DNA of 64,000 bases from Ananas comosus. Taxonomy: Eukaryota > Streptophyta > Magnoliopsida > Poales > Bromeliaceae. The DNA lies in the NCBI RefSeq assembly GCF_001540865.1, contig NC_033622.1, positions 11,972,797-12,036,796 on the forward strand, written 5' to 3'. The position numbers and the translations under genes were made by a program. Positions 36,045-49,792 of the stretch are shown here, piece after piece; the first letter of the stretch is position 1, and each line of letters opens with the position of its first letter. A model generated the notes under the pieces. The model made no database searches. It was given only the letters and a program-made list of their open reading frames with translations, and was not told where the DNA came from.

Positions 36045-37304
36045 TCTTTTGGAGAATTTTAGAAAAATAGTTTCAAATTGGATATGTCTCATGGGAGCCA
36101 AACTCAGACCTACACTAATTCAACCAGTACCTGTTGAATGAAATATTTAATCTGCCGTACTTTGATTATGTTCTAAATCCAATTTACATGTTATAGTTTG
36201 ATTATGTGAAGAACTTTTGTGGCAATAATTAATTGTAAAGTTGTTTTCTGAAGGATTGGATTTGTTTCTCTTTTAAAAGTATTTTGTTGACAATTCCTTT
36301 GGAGCCACTTGTCAGGACTTAGAAAAAGGCCGTGACACACTGCTTATATGCTGATGTCAGTAGATTTTGTTGGAGATTTTATATTCCAGAGAATCTTGAT
36401 CATATCATCTATGATTTACCTGATGTGTAAAAGGTTAAAAGGTAAATTCGTTTAATCATGCAAATTGAAGGTAAATTTGTTTAATCATGCAAATAGCTCC
36501 ATGATTGATCAATTTGATTGTTTGACTATTTTCTTTCTTCTTTTTTTTTTGTCCTTTTTTTACGGAAATGGGCTTAAAACTGTATTTTGGTACTGTTATT
36601 TTATCCATCTAGTGTTAGGAAATATAAAGATGTTCAAGTGATGATAAGATATGCTTGTGCTTCTACTAGTTTTGATCAACAAGTTGATCCTCTAACTCAA
36701 AATTTCCGTAGATTTTCCATTTTTGACTCCATTGATAAAAAGTAAGCTTGAGTAAATGTAATCAAGTGAGTGATGTGATTGCCTTTCCCTTTCTTTATTC
36801 TATTAAGAAAGCATCCTCTTTTACTTGTTATTTTGGAAAAAGTTGGAGAATTTCTTCTACTTTTTTTGTCAATAAGATTGATACTTTGCTATTCGCAATT
36901 TAGGTACAAGATTTTGGATGTTTTATAGAACCCGAAATCCCTAAATCGTCTATATTTATTTCATCTTTTGAGGCTTGTATTGCATCATGTTCTAAGAGGA
37001 GTGATCCACACATTGTCGGAGAATTGATATTTTCTTCCCTAATATGTATCTGTGTATGGCGAAATTTATTAGTGAGGTCATAATCTGCAATTTGTCTCCT
37101 CCCTCAATTTTGTTCTGAGGCATATCCAATTATTTAGTTTGAAATTGTTTTAGTTCATGTCCCTTTCTTTACCCATTAAACGTATTGACTTAACCAGTAT
37201 TTGGCGGGAATAAACGGCATTCAACCTCATTCTATTTGAAATTTGTCTGGCAAAATTTCAAAACAATGTCTGTTACATCCGGTTGGTTGTTGGAATAAGT
37301 TACT
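35085..37304. other. 3' flank of the membrane-protein gene
   Basis: Less repetitive than elsewhere. It should contain the 3' UTR just after 35,084, plus a (TA)n tract at 36,010-36,040. No further coding exon recognised. Confidence 0.5.
36436..36500. repeat. Short tandem duplication (about 33 bp)
   Basis: AGGTAAATTxGTTTAATCATGCAAAT occurs twice in succession. Confidence 0.7.
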
Positions 37305-37610
37305 TGATGATAATTGATTCGATACGAAAATCTTTTTATGTGATTGAAAGTTCGAAGTTTGGTTTTTGATCTTTAAAAAGCCTTGTCATTGTCATTTATG
37401 ATTTCGTCGGATGGTAAATTTTATCTACGAGATGATTTATTAGGTTCTGTTTGAACGTGAGACTAAGTTGGTGATCATTTATTCAATAAGAAGATTTTTT
37501 TTGCATTATTGAAAGTTGGAAGTTTGACTTTTGCTCTATGAAAGATCTTGTTATTTATGAATTCATAGGGCAATATATTTGTTTACAAGATGATTTACTT
37601 TATTTTGAAA
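37305..37610. repeat. Diverged tandem duplication, unit about 165 bp
   Basis: ATTGAAAGTTCGAAGTTTGG ... ACGAGATGATTTATTAGG at about 37,340-37,445 is echoed by ATTGAAAGTTGGAAGTTTGA ... ACAAGATGATTTACTT at about 37,505-37,600. Confidence 0.5.
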
Positions 37611-37868
37611 AAAGATATTTCCAAAGCTTAATTTTCAGCTTCAGACAGAATCTGCTGGATTACTAATTAATTATCAAATTCCTGATCTCTGATTCTCAAT
37701 TTGTGGAGAAGCTGATCGGAATGCATCTCCAAACAAGTTGATATTTTACTAATTATTAATGTTATGAATAATTCTATTAATAAATTCGAATTTATCACCG
37801 CTAGATTGGATTCATTAAACTAACACCTAATTTTAGCACGTACAGCGAACTCAAAATCTACTCTTATT

Positions 37869-38833
37869 AGGGACTAAATGGTTTTATGCAATTGTAGTTA
37901 ATGCAGTTGTACCTACGTATAGATCCATGTTTTGTATTTGGTTCTGATATATTGGATTCAATTGCTACAGTCAGAATTGTATGAGGAGGTTTAATTGGAA
38001 CACTTAGGGTGCGTTTGGTTCGCATTATGAAAGATTACTATGAATAAAAGATATTCAAAAATTTTATTCCTATTCATTCTATTACTAAGAATGTGAAATT
38101 CCTGTGTTTGGTTCGCACAGTAATATTAATTAGTCATGTTATTTAATATTACAAAAAATATATAATTAATTAATTAATTAATTTAATTAATTTTAGATAA
38201 TGTTATCAAAAGTTTCAACATCTTTTTAGAAAAAAGGGAGAGAGGGTATAAGTTAGAGAGAGCATAATTAAAAAAAAAGAAAGAAAAATATAGTCGAATT
38301 TTAGAGAGAAAAAAGAAGTTGAATTTTAGAGAGAAAAATAAATTTAGAGAGAGATATAAGATTAGAGTGTAAAGAAAAATAATATCAATTAGCCGGCGGA
38401 TAGGAAGAAAGAAAGAGATTAGATATATTATGATTACCCCAATCCATTAATATGAGGATACCCACCCTCCCTCAAGGAAATGAGATTAGTACTTTGGGGT
38501 GAATCTTATTCCCAAGTGAATCCAATATTACCAACTAGATTACTTAGTGCGTTTAGCCAAACACCGTCATATTTTTTTATTCCCATTGGATTACTAGAAA
38601 TCTTTAAAAGATAGTGCGAACCAAACGCACCCTTAGAAGTATGCTCAAATTGACCATCCTTTCAACCGTTCGGTATTTGGTTTTGATACATTTAGATTAA
38701 ACAATTATTTATATTTGTAGTATTTTCTCCCACATCCAATCAAACAAAATATATACAGTTATAACTACCGTATTTTTAACTTTATATAATTTTAGCCACA
38801 CTATATTTTTAATTCCATCCAACCAAATGAACC
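37869..38833. mobile_element. Older MITE interrupted by the Harbinger-like insertion
   Basis: Left piece GGACTAAATGGTTTTATGCA to 38003; right piece from 38,636 to AATTCCATCCAACCAAATGA. Phrases (TAGTTAATGCAGTTGTA, ATTTTTAATTCCATCCAACC) resemble the 21.3-kb MITE. The ends are eroded. Confidence 0.5.
38007..38632 (-). mobile_element. Harbinger-like MITE, 626 bp, TTA duplication, nested
   Basis: Same termini as the 16-kb copy, in opposite orientation, with TTA at 38004-38006 and 38633-38635. Its interior is the reverse of the 16-kb copy (GATTACCCCAATCCATTAAT). It interrupts an older MITE that spans about 37,869-38,833. Confidence 0.8.
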
Positions 38834-38991
38834 GTCAATGCTGTCACTTCGATTGTTTTCGTTTGGTAATAAAATTTGAAGTTATTTCAAATTTGAAGTT
38901 AGTTTAGTAGCTGTGGCATGTAGTAGTACCCTTTAAAAGAAAACGAAATACTTGATTTAGATTGTCAAAATTATCTTTACATATTTTTAAT

Positions 38992-39633
38992 AGGCTAAAT
39001 TATATAAAACCCTACTGTCAAAACACGATTTTTCACTTTTTTTTCCTGTCATTTAAAAACCTATACTTTACTCTCTTGTAAAATAAAAAATATTTACAAA
39101 GGGTACGGTGTGTATTGTGATAATAAAATGACTATTTTGCCCCTCACCATATTCGTCTTCTCCCTCATCTTCCTCAACAACAGTCTTGATCGGCCGCGGT
39201 TTTTCCGCGGTTCACGCTTTATCTTCCTCCTGCACCCTCGCCGCCCCTCGATTTCGGCGACAGTAGGGTGAAAATCGAGGTGGGGGTGGATGGAGAGATG
39301 GGTAACGACAACGAGGGCGAAGGCAAGGCAGCGGAGAAGGGTGAAGGGGTGTTTGTGGGTGCGGGCGGGGATGTGGGCGGGGGCGAGGCAGTGGAGGAGG
39401 ACGAGGCGGCGAGGCGGTGAGGCGGAGGAATGCGAGGCAACAGGGAAGAGGGCGGAGGGGTATTTTGGGCATAAAAAAATATTTTATAACGGAACCCTAA
39501 CGGATCACTAACGGTAGGGAGCGAAGTGTACATTTTTCATTTTACAAGGGGGCAAAGTGTAGGTTTTAAATGACAGCGGAAAAAAGTGAAAAATCACATT
39601 TTGACAGAGGATTTTCTGTAATTTAGCTTTTTT
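38992..39633. mobile_element. Foldback element with GC-rich, G-run centre
   Basis: Left arm GTCAAAACACGATTTTTCAC, TGTCATTTAAAAACCTATAC; the right arm is their reverse (TAGGTTTTAAATGACAGC, GAAAAATCACATTTTGACAG). Between the arms, 39,185-39,470 is strongly GC-rich and purine-rich, with many GGG runs. Open frames there give only Pro/Arg-rich low-complexity peptides and are not called as genes. Confidence 0.7.
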
Positions 39634-39686
39634 AATACCCTGGCAATTTAATAGAAACCAATTAAATTTCACTACATCATAATGCC

Positions 39687-39713
<27 letters not shown>

Positions 39714-39717
<4 letters not shown>

Positions 39718-40258
39718 CTAGGCTGGTATACTATCGGTAGCACGGAGGCCTCCGAACTACCAAGTTATTTTCAATGATGTGGCTTTCAAATCGACGATCG
39801 GCTCCGTTAGACTTGATCTACACTATTAAAAGTATTTGAAAATTAAATTTCATAATTTTTCGATATCATTTGGCTAGTGATCAAAAGGTCTCAAAATTAA
39901 CAATTTTAATGGTAGATGTGATGCGTTTGTAAATTTAACGGTGTAAAGCAATCCAAATCTGATAAAATTTTTATAGAAAATTTTTTTTACTATTTAGAGT
40001 AAGATCAGTGCCTCTAATCTTAAATTCAAGTCTTTTATTATCATTTTTTATGAGATTTTTATTTTTAGCTGTTCATTTTTAGACTACTCGTTTGATAGGA
40101 AAATGATATCGAAAAATTATGAACTTTAGTTTTTAAATACTTTCAATAGTGCAGATCAAGTCTAATGGAGCCGATCGCCTATTTGAAAGCCGCATCATTG
40201 AAAATAATTTGGTAATATGGAGGCCTCCGTGCTACCGATAGTATACCAGCCTAGCTCT
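39714..40258. mobile_element. Long foldback MITE, family A (first of a tandem pair)
   Basis: AGAGCTAGGCTGGTATACTA at the left and its reverse at the right, ending CCTAGCTCT. Arms contain CACGGAGGCCTCCG and GACGATCGGCTCCGTTAGAC. The left edge is in (TA)n. Confidence 0.8.
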
Positions 40259-40266
40259 ATTAGATG

Positions 40267-40793
40267 TAGGCTGGAATACTATCGGTAGCCGGAGGCTCGT
40301 CGTACCAAATTGTTTTCAATGATGCGGCTTTCAAACGACGATCTGTCGTTAAACTTGATCTGCATACTGAAAGTATTTGGAAACTAAATTTTAATTTTTC
40401 GACATCATTTGATAGTGATCAAAGGTCTCAAAATTGACAATTTTAATGTAGATTTAATGCGTTTGTGAATGTAGCTGGTATAAACTAATCTAATTTGATG
40501 AAATTTTTATAGAAAATTCTTTTAACTATTTAGAGGAAGATCAGTATCTATAATCTTAAATTCAAGTCTTTTATCATCATTTTTTATGATATTTTTATTT
40601 TCAGCCGTTTATTTTTAGACTATTTATTTGATGGGTAAATGATACAGAAAAATTATGAAGTTTAGTTTCAAATGATTTTAATAGTGTAGATCAAGTCTAA
40701 CGGAGCCGATCGTCGATTTGGAAACTGCAACATTAAAAACAACTTGGTAGCATGGAGAGTTCCATGCTACCGATAGTATACCAGCCTAGCTCT
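40267..40793. mobile_element. Long foldback MITE, family A (second of a tandem pair, with small deletions)
   Basis: Closely follows the previous copy along its whole length, but with many 1-2 base losses (for example GACGATCTGTCGTTAAACTT against GACGATCGGCTCCGTTAGAC). It starts 8 bp after the first copy ends. Confidence 0.75.
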
Positions 40794-41182
40794 CTCTCTC
40801 ACTCTCTATATATATATATTTATTGGAACAACATATAAAAATAATAATATGAGGTAATATTATAAATACTCGTAGCAGTACTAAAACAATGTGTAATCTT
40901 ACCACAGGACGCCTGCTTCTCAATAGATTACACACAAGGTTACACCTAAGCTTAGTCCACCACTATTACTCTACCCCACATAGACCCCTCAACGTACCTT
41001 CTCAAAACAAACATGCCTACTAATTACCCCTTACTTAGGGTTACCTAAATGCTCTAATTACAAACGCATACTAATAATAATAATAATAATCACCATGAAA
41101 ATTACAACAAATACATATATGTATATAAATATATATAGCACTAGTGATTCAGCCTTGCTTTAAGGTTCATGCATGGAGCTCT

Positions 41183-43407
<2,225 letters not shown>

Positions 43408-43470
43408 TTATATATTTTTTTCTTTACCGATCGACTCTAATATACAATGAGAGGTGGGAAGAGGCACCCC

Positions 43471-43480
43471 TTATTTATAG
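43471..43480 (-). promoter_or_regulatory. Probable TATA box of the ACC oxidase gene
   Basis: On the minus strand the site reads CTATAAATAA, 121-130 bp upstream of the ATG at 43350. Transcription would start about 30 bp downstream, giving a pyrimidine-rich leader of roughly 95 nt (CT repeats on the plus strand at 43354-43380 are GA-rich on the mRNA sense). The position and sequence fit a plant core promoter; there is no transcript evidence here. Confidence 0.55.
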
Positions 43481-43571
43481 GCGCGATGGAGAAGGGGAAG
43501 GGGAAAAGGATGAGAGAAACGTAATGTTGGGGAACCCGTGTCGAAGACGTATTGGATCCCATCTCCAATAA

Positions 43572-43599
<28 letters not shown>

Positions 43600-43605
<6 letters not shown>

Positions 43606-44215
43606 TAGCGCGTGCCACTTTCTCTCTCTAGATGGTATGTATACCGGACCCCACGACTTTTGGCCGCTTGTCGCGTGTTAGTTTTTCACACCCGAAAATT
43701 ACTCGAGTGCTGCTTTTAGATTCGGGCAGACTAATAAGTTGAATTTGATGAGCACTGATCAGCTAAGTGGGACTGCGATCTTCAACAGAAATGAACGTAA
43801 AAGGATCAGCGATAGATCTAAAATTTAGGTGGGTCGAGCCAGGATGAAACGTGCGAGCGCTGTGATTGAGCCCTTAAAGTCAGCACTTACGATCCAAAAA
43901 ATTATTTGTTTGTATAGCTGTAAGTAAGACTGAAATTTCTCCGATTTCGTTATTTGCTTGGTAGGAAATAAATGAAATAAAAACTAAATGTGTGAGAAAT
44001 AAATTAATATTTCATTAATATTTTATTTTTTATTTCTAAATTGAATTCTCTCTCAGACTGAAGCACTTATAGTACTTTAGAGAGTTTTAGTTTTTATTGA
44101 AAAAAAAAAAATATTTACGATCAAAAGTGGCTTCACTCTTCTCCACTTTTGGTGAAATGAACCGCTATTTACAGCTGTTTTGGATTCATGAGTTCACAAA
44201 TAAATAATTATATAT
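43600..44215. other. Upstream region of ACC oxidase
   Basis: Starts with GA/CT repeats (43,568-43,628), then ordinary sequence to 44,215 where MITEs begin. No regulatory element beyond the TATA box can be supported by eye. Confidence 0.5.
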
Positions 44216-44220
44216 ATATA

Positions 44221-44555
44221 GAGTTGAGCTGTAATGCTATTAATAGTGTTTAGACTCTTTTATTATCGATTTTTTAGCTGTCAGATTTACACTTTAATTA
44301 ATTTTATCTTTTAGATAATACTATTCAACCAACCTTCTACTCAATCCTAAGGGGATCACTATCATCTTAATCTTACAATTTTTCATTCAAGAACTAAAAA
44401 TTTGATAGCAAAAAAGTCCAAATACTATTAATAGATAGTACGTGGAATAGTGTTTGATCTAAGGAGTGTTAGTAATTAAGGAATGGATTTAAGAGTTAGA
44501 AACCTAGAAGCAACAAGGAGTTGTTGCTTCTAAAAGTATTCTACCTCAATTTTAT
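44221..44555. mobile_element. Composite of family C MITEs
   Basis: Starts GAGTTGAGCTGTAATGCTAT and contains AACCAACCTTCTACTCAATC. After a central terminus-like phrase (ACTATTAATAGATAGTACG) it continues with the 3,137-type interior (GTGGAATAGTGTTTGATCTA) and ends AAAAGTATTCTACCTCAAT. It looks like two related elements joined. Confidence 0.6.
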
Positions 44556-44653
44556 ATATATATATATAAAAAGGTGGGTTTAAGTACATAATAAATTTAA
44601 GTTATTTATAGATTTAAACTTGCTAACATAAACACAGAGTCATGCCGTAAAGA

Positions 44654-44690
<37 letters not shown>

Positions 44691-44894
44691 TTTAATGTAT
44701 TGTCACAAGAAGAATGGTGGGGGCTGGAGTGGCTGCTTTCTCCGGTCTTGAAGGCTTTGACGAGAAGAGGAATAAACAGCTTTTCATTAAAAACGCGTCG
44801 GATTTTCAAATGCTGTCGTTATACGCTATTGATATGTTGATAATTTTCTTTTGAATACCGCAACTGTACTAGCCTCATGCGCTCATATATAATT

Positions 44895-44931
<37 letters not shown>

Positions 44932-44933
<2 letters not shown>

Positions 44934-45469
44934 CAGGGTTGCTGTGCTCAGGTCTCCGTGCTCCTGAGTCATTTTTGATGATGGAGTTTCCGAATTGACG
45001 ATCAGCTCCGTTAAGCTTGATCTAGCGTATTTGAAGTTTCTAGAAAATAATTTTTACGATTTTTCGATATCATTTACCTAGCAAACCTAAGAATTCAAAA
45101 TAAAAAATTTTTAACGGTTGAAAATAAAAATTCAATAAAAAGTGGTGATATAACACTAAAATTTTCGATCAGAAATATTGATCTTGTTGTAGATAGTAAT
45201 AAAGAATTTTGTATCAAAATTTCATCTGATTTGAATACTTCTACACCGTTAAACTTGAAAACGACAGATATCAACCATTAAAAATTATGGATTTTGAATC
45301 TTTTCGATCACTAGGTAAATGATATCAAAAAATCGCAAAAGTTATTTTCTAGAAACTTCAAATGCGCTAGATCAAGTCTAACGGAGCCGATCGTCGATTT
45401 GAAAATTTCATCATCGAAAATGACTCATGAGTACGGAGGCCTCCGTGCTCCTGAGAGCACAGCAACCCT

Positions 45470-45473
<4 letters not shown>
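44932..45473. mobile_element. Long foldback MITE, family A
   Basis: AGCAGGGTTGCTGTGCTC at the left, GAGCACAGCAACCCTGCT at the right. The interior matches the 1,635-2,180 copy closely (TAGCGTATTTGAAGTTTCTA). Bordered by (TA)n on the left and (CT)n(TA)n on the right. Confidence 0.8.
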
Positions 45474-45519
<46 letters not shown>

Positions 45520-45529
45520 GTATAAAAAT

Positions 45530-45920
45530 ATTAGGTTAAATTACAAAAAATTTTTATAAATATTTATTTTTTTATTTTTGTTTTTATTTTTCAACAATTT
45601 ATATTTTATCCTTCAATATTTAAAGTTGTTGCATTTAATCTCCTTTTCGTAAGTATTCTATCAGTATTCTATTAATTTCTTATAATTTATACTGAAAATA
45701 TTTTTCAAAAATAATATAAAATATATTAAAAATAAGAGTAATTTGGTTGTTTATAGAAAAAGTAAGAGTAATTTGGTTATTTGGTCCTTTCTATTAACGT
45801 CGTATCCTTCTGAAAATATTTCTAAAATTTTAAGAGAGTAAAATATAAAATTTTGAAAATCAGAAAGGAAAAGTGAAAAGACAGGTATTTATAATAGTAA
45901 TTTTTGTAATTTAGTCAAAA
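45530..45920. repeat. Foldback element, AT-rich
   Basis: Left arm TAGGTTAAATTACAAAAAAT and AACAATTTATATTTTATCCT; right arm TAAAATATAAAATTTTGAAA and TTTTTGTAATTTAGTC. Two near-copies of AAGAGTAATTTGGTTxTTT lie in the centre. Confidence 0.5.
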
Positions 45921-46226
45921 TGTTATATGTATTTTGCGGGTGAGCAATTTTGTATGCACGGAACGAGACTATGAATATTATATGAACTCAATAAATATTT
46001 CACGGCTGTGATTCATCTAATATACAAATTTTTACCAATCAAAGATGGATGTAAGTCTTACACATCTCTTTTTTTCAACTCATTTTGTGCATTCTTTTTA
46101 CAAATTTTGCTGTGGACGTAGTAATTATATTTTCAATAAATCAATAATCTAAAAAGATAAAACATTCCAAATTAGAAAGTAATATAGAATATTAGTTGAT
46201 TATATGCCATTTTCAATTCTAAATAA

Positions 46227-46737
46227 GAGCTAGCTTTCAAAAGCGGAGATTTTTGAACTTTTTAAATTATTTCTGATGATGGAGTGTCCGATGCCGCGAT
46301 CTATTTCTTTAGAAGTGACCTACTACGTTGGAGCTATCTAAAAAATCAAATTTCATAATTTTTTAACTCATTTGTCCAGTAAACAATTAGCCTAAAAATG
46401 AACGATTGAAAATAAAAATTTTATATAAAAAAAAGTGATTGAAGACTTAAAATTCAGATAAAAAATATGATCTTGCTCTTGATAGTAAATAAATTTCTAT
46501 ATTAAAATTTCAACTATTGTAGATTATTTTATACCGTTGCACTTACAAACATGCCACATCAGCTATAATTATTTTTAAAATCTGTTGATTATTTGATAAA
46601 TGATGTCGAAAAATTATAAATTTAATTTCTAGATAATTCTAATAGTATAGATTATGTCTAACAGAGTTGGTTGTCAAATTGAATATTCCCTTCTTGAAAA
46701 TAATTTAAAACTATAGAAATTTCCATTCTTTTGAAAT
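46227..46737. mobile_element. Long foldback MITE, family A, decayed
   Basis: GAGCTAGCTTTCAAAAG at the left and CTTTTGAAA at the right. Interior phrases such as GATGATGGAGTGTCCGATG and GTCTAACAGAGTTGGTTGTC are diverged family-A arms. It abuts the giant foldback at 46,779. Confidence 0.6.
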
Positions 46738-46778
46738 CACACAAGTCATATCCACTAAATAGACATTGTTTATAGGGC

Positions 46779-47069
46779 TTTTTTTGCAAATAGGCCCCTG
46801 AGCAATTTTTATTTTAAAAATAGCTCTATCAAAATTAAAATTGCAAAAATGGCACTGTCTCTGCCACGCAGGCGTCACGTCACCGCCACGCGGGCAGGGC
46901 TGGGGCCAGGGTATTAAGTTGAACACGGTGAATCATTCACCGTGTCTAAACACGGTGAATGACGTATTTTTTATATATTGAAAAGTGGAATAAGGAGCAG
47001 GGATGTCAATAGGTATGAATATCCGAAATATTATCCGAATCTAAACCCGAATACATTATATATATATAT

Positions 47070-47116
<47 letters not shown>

Positions 47117-47643
47117 CATATATACATACATATATACATATACATATATATATATATAAAGTAATTTATTTTTGTTTATTTATACAATATATAAATATTT
47201 AATAATTTTTATTTTTTAGATCTTCATCCAACGATTATAGATTTTTAAAACCCGTCGGTTGGATGAAGATCGGAGAGGGTTTAAAAATAGTTAATATTTT
47301 ATATATTGTATAAATAAATAAAAATAAATTATGTATATATATATAATTTATTCGGATTTGAATTCGGATAATATTTCGGATATCCATACCTATTGACATT
47401 CCTATTCCTTATTTCTCTTTTTAATATATAAAAAATACGTACTAAACACGGTGAATCATTCACCGTGTTTGAATACGGTGAATGGTTCACCGTGTTCAAC
47501 TTAACACACAAGCTCGGCCCTGCCCGCGTGGCGCTGACGTGGCGCCTGCATGGCAAATCCAGGATCATTTTTACAAATTAAATTTTAATAGAGCTATTTT
47601 TAAAATAAAAATTTACCTGGGGTCTAAATACAAAAAAAAAAAA
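46779..47643. mobile_element. Giant foldback element, about 865 bp
   Basis: The two halves are near-inverted copies over almost the full length. Outer arms: ATAGGCCCCTGAGCAATTTT against AAATTTACCTGGGGTCTAAA. Middle: GCCACGCGGGCAGGGC against GCCCTGCCCGCGTGGC. Inner: AGGTATGAATATCCGAAATA against its reverse near 47,370, and GATCTTCATCCAACGA near the centre. Both halves carry the palindrome ACACGGTGAATCATTCACCG (46,923 and 47,446). The left loop-side contains a (TA)n(CATA)n run (47,051-47,158). No coding capacity. Confidence 0.8.
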
Positions 47644-47904
47644 TCCTTGTTTATGTTTTCAACTTTAAGCAAGTAATGGAACCCAACACCGTTTTTTCCT
47701 TTTCCATGATTTTTTTTTTTTATTCATACCTAGCTACATACCTAAACTAGGTCACAGTGCAACTACCTGGACCTACAAAAAACTTACCTATCTAAGCAGT
47801 ACTATTGACACCCTATGCAGGGGTGTATGATTTACACTCATTCATTAGATGGATTGGTGTAAATTTTACACCCCCAGATGTGTTCTCAAACTTATTTTGA
47901 TTTT

Positions 47905-48568
47905 TCAATCACATTCTTTTTTTTTTCTTTTTTTCTTTTTTTTTTTAACAATTGAGTCTTCAATTTTTATAATTTATTTTAATTGTGTCCCTGTTCTCCA
48001 CGACTCCATTATCTTTAGTGGAATTGACATGTGGCTGCTTGGTTGAATTTTGGAGGGAAAATCCCCTCTTCTCCCCAATTTTTTTTTTTTTTTTTATCTG
48101 GTTATTTTCTTCTGTCATCATATTCTTCCTCTTTTTCTTCTGCTTCACTTCTCTCCTTTTATTCTTCTTCCTTTTCTTCTTTTTATTATTTTTCTCCTTT
48201 TTTTCTTCTTCTTTTCTTCATCATTTTATTTTATTTTCCTCCATTTCTTCTTCTTCTTCTTCTTTCTTGTGTTCCTTTTTCTTCATCCTACGCCATCAGC
48301 ATCATCTTCTTCTTCGTTCTTTATATCATTTGAGCGCTTACTCTCTTCTTCTTTTCTTATTTTCTTTTTTTGGGTCTATTTCTTGTTCTTTATCATCGCC
48401 TTCTCCTCCTCCTCATCCTCCTCTTCTTCTTCTACTTCGTGAAGATATTAAAAGCTCGCATATTGAATTATGTCAAAAATAACAAATTTATGAACTATAA
48501 GGGCGCAATTGAAATGAATTGCAAGAGTTGAGGACTCAATTAACAAAAAAAAAGAAAAAAAGGTTAGG
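47905..48568. repeat. Foldback element with long polypyrimidine centre
   Basis: Left arm CAATTGAGTCTTCAATTTTT and ATTTTAATTGTGTCCCTG. Right arm AAGGGCGCAATTGAAATGAA and GAGTTGAGGACTCAATTAAC is its approximate reverse. Between them, 48,060-48,440 is almost pure C/T (CTTCTTCTT-type) on the plus strand. Long open frames there are compositional. Confidence 0.65.
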
Positions 48569-49792
48569 AACCTAACTGAAAATTTGGGAAAGGTTTGGGG
48601 ACCAATAGTGTAATTAATCCAACTAAAATTGTCACATTAATTAATTAAATCTAATCTGAATAAGATCTATGGATTTATAGGACTTCTTTTCTCAGTGCAT
48701 GAATATTTGGTAAGTACCTTTTTTTTTTTTCCAATTTACTTTAGAAGCTTAAAATATAAAATATTTAGTGGATGAAAAGTTTAATCAAATTTCTAAAAAA
48801 AGTATACTGTAATCGGCCCTCAAATTATGCTCTCAAAATAAGATAAGTCACCCCCTAAGTGAAATACATTACTCTGATACATCATGAAAGCTAAAACTGT
48901 ATAAAGATTTAAAATCAAACTATTAAATAATTGCAATCGTGTATAAAAGTCATCATAATATAAAAATCATCGCCGAATAACTTATACTCAAATCTAGGCT
49001 TTATTATGTGCAGCATATGTTGGCAAATCTATATCTATATATTTGCTTTTTTTTTTCATGAGATGATTTTCTAAAATTATACTTGGTTGTATACTAGCCA
49101 ATCTCTTATTGCCATTAATTGAGGTCCAACTCTTCGCAAAGAATAGAAAATTACACAATTATACTCTTTTATTTGACCTCTCTACAAATATATGTATAAA
49201 TAAACAATGGAGTAAAATAATAACTATAATAATAGCTTCCTTATCTACAGAATTTGTATTTTTTGGATTGACCTATATATTAAAATACACACCATGTCAA
49301 AAGAATCTCTACATAACCTGCTTTATACGTGGTTTGTCCAAGAAAAAGACAACAAAACTCCCTGTTTGTGGGGAACTCAAATCCTTCACAAATTTTCACA
49401 TGTCTAACCAAAAAAAAAAAGGAAAGAAAAAGAGAGAGAACAAATTATAATATCTCCAAATATACAGCTCACAAAAAACATCCTCCCACCACTTATTTCG
49501 CCTGAGATCCCGAAATTGGACTGCACCAATCAATTGCACTTAAATTGATTGATTAATATTTGAGAAGCACTTTCCATCAGAATCGAAGAGATGTGACTTA
49601 ATTTGTGTCTAATTTGAATTCAAAATTTTGATTATACCCGGAGAGCCCTCGCAGCTGTGCAAATTCACCAAAGTTTCGAAGACAGATCGAATATATTGAA
49701 CATGCCTGTACTCCGCTTTATTTCAATTATATTGAAATTTCACTGTCTTCGTCCATAGACGCCATCAGCAGTGGTTAAACTGCATAAATTAT
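48569..49792. other. AT-rich intergenic sequence, nothing recognised
   Basis: The open frame at 49,109-49,450 is Lys/Asn/Thr-rich with no protein-like pattern and is not called. Confidence 0.5.

Noticed and set aside
39212..39533. Pro- and Arg-rich open frames on both strands
   Set aside because: They lie in the GC-rich centre of a foldback element; composition explains the openness.
47985..48482. Three overlapping Ser/Phe/Leu-rich open frames up to 165 codons
   Set aside because: They are by-products of a C/T-only tract, open in all three frames with low-complexity peptides.
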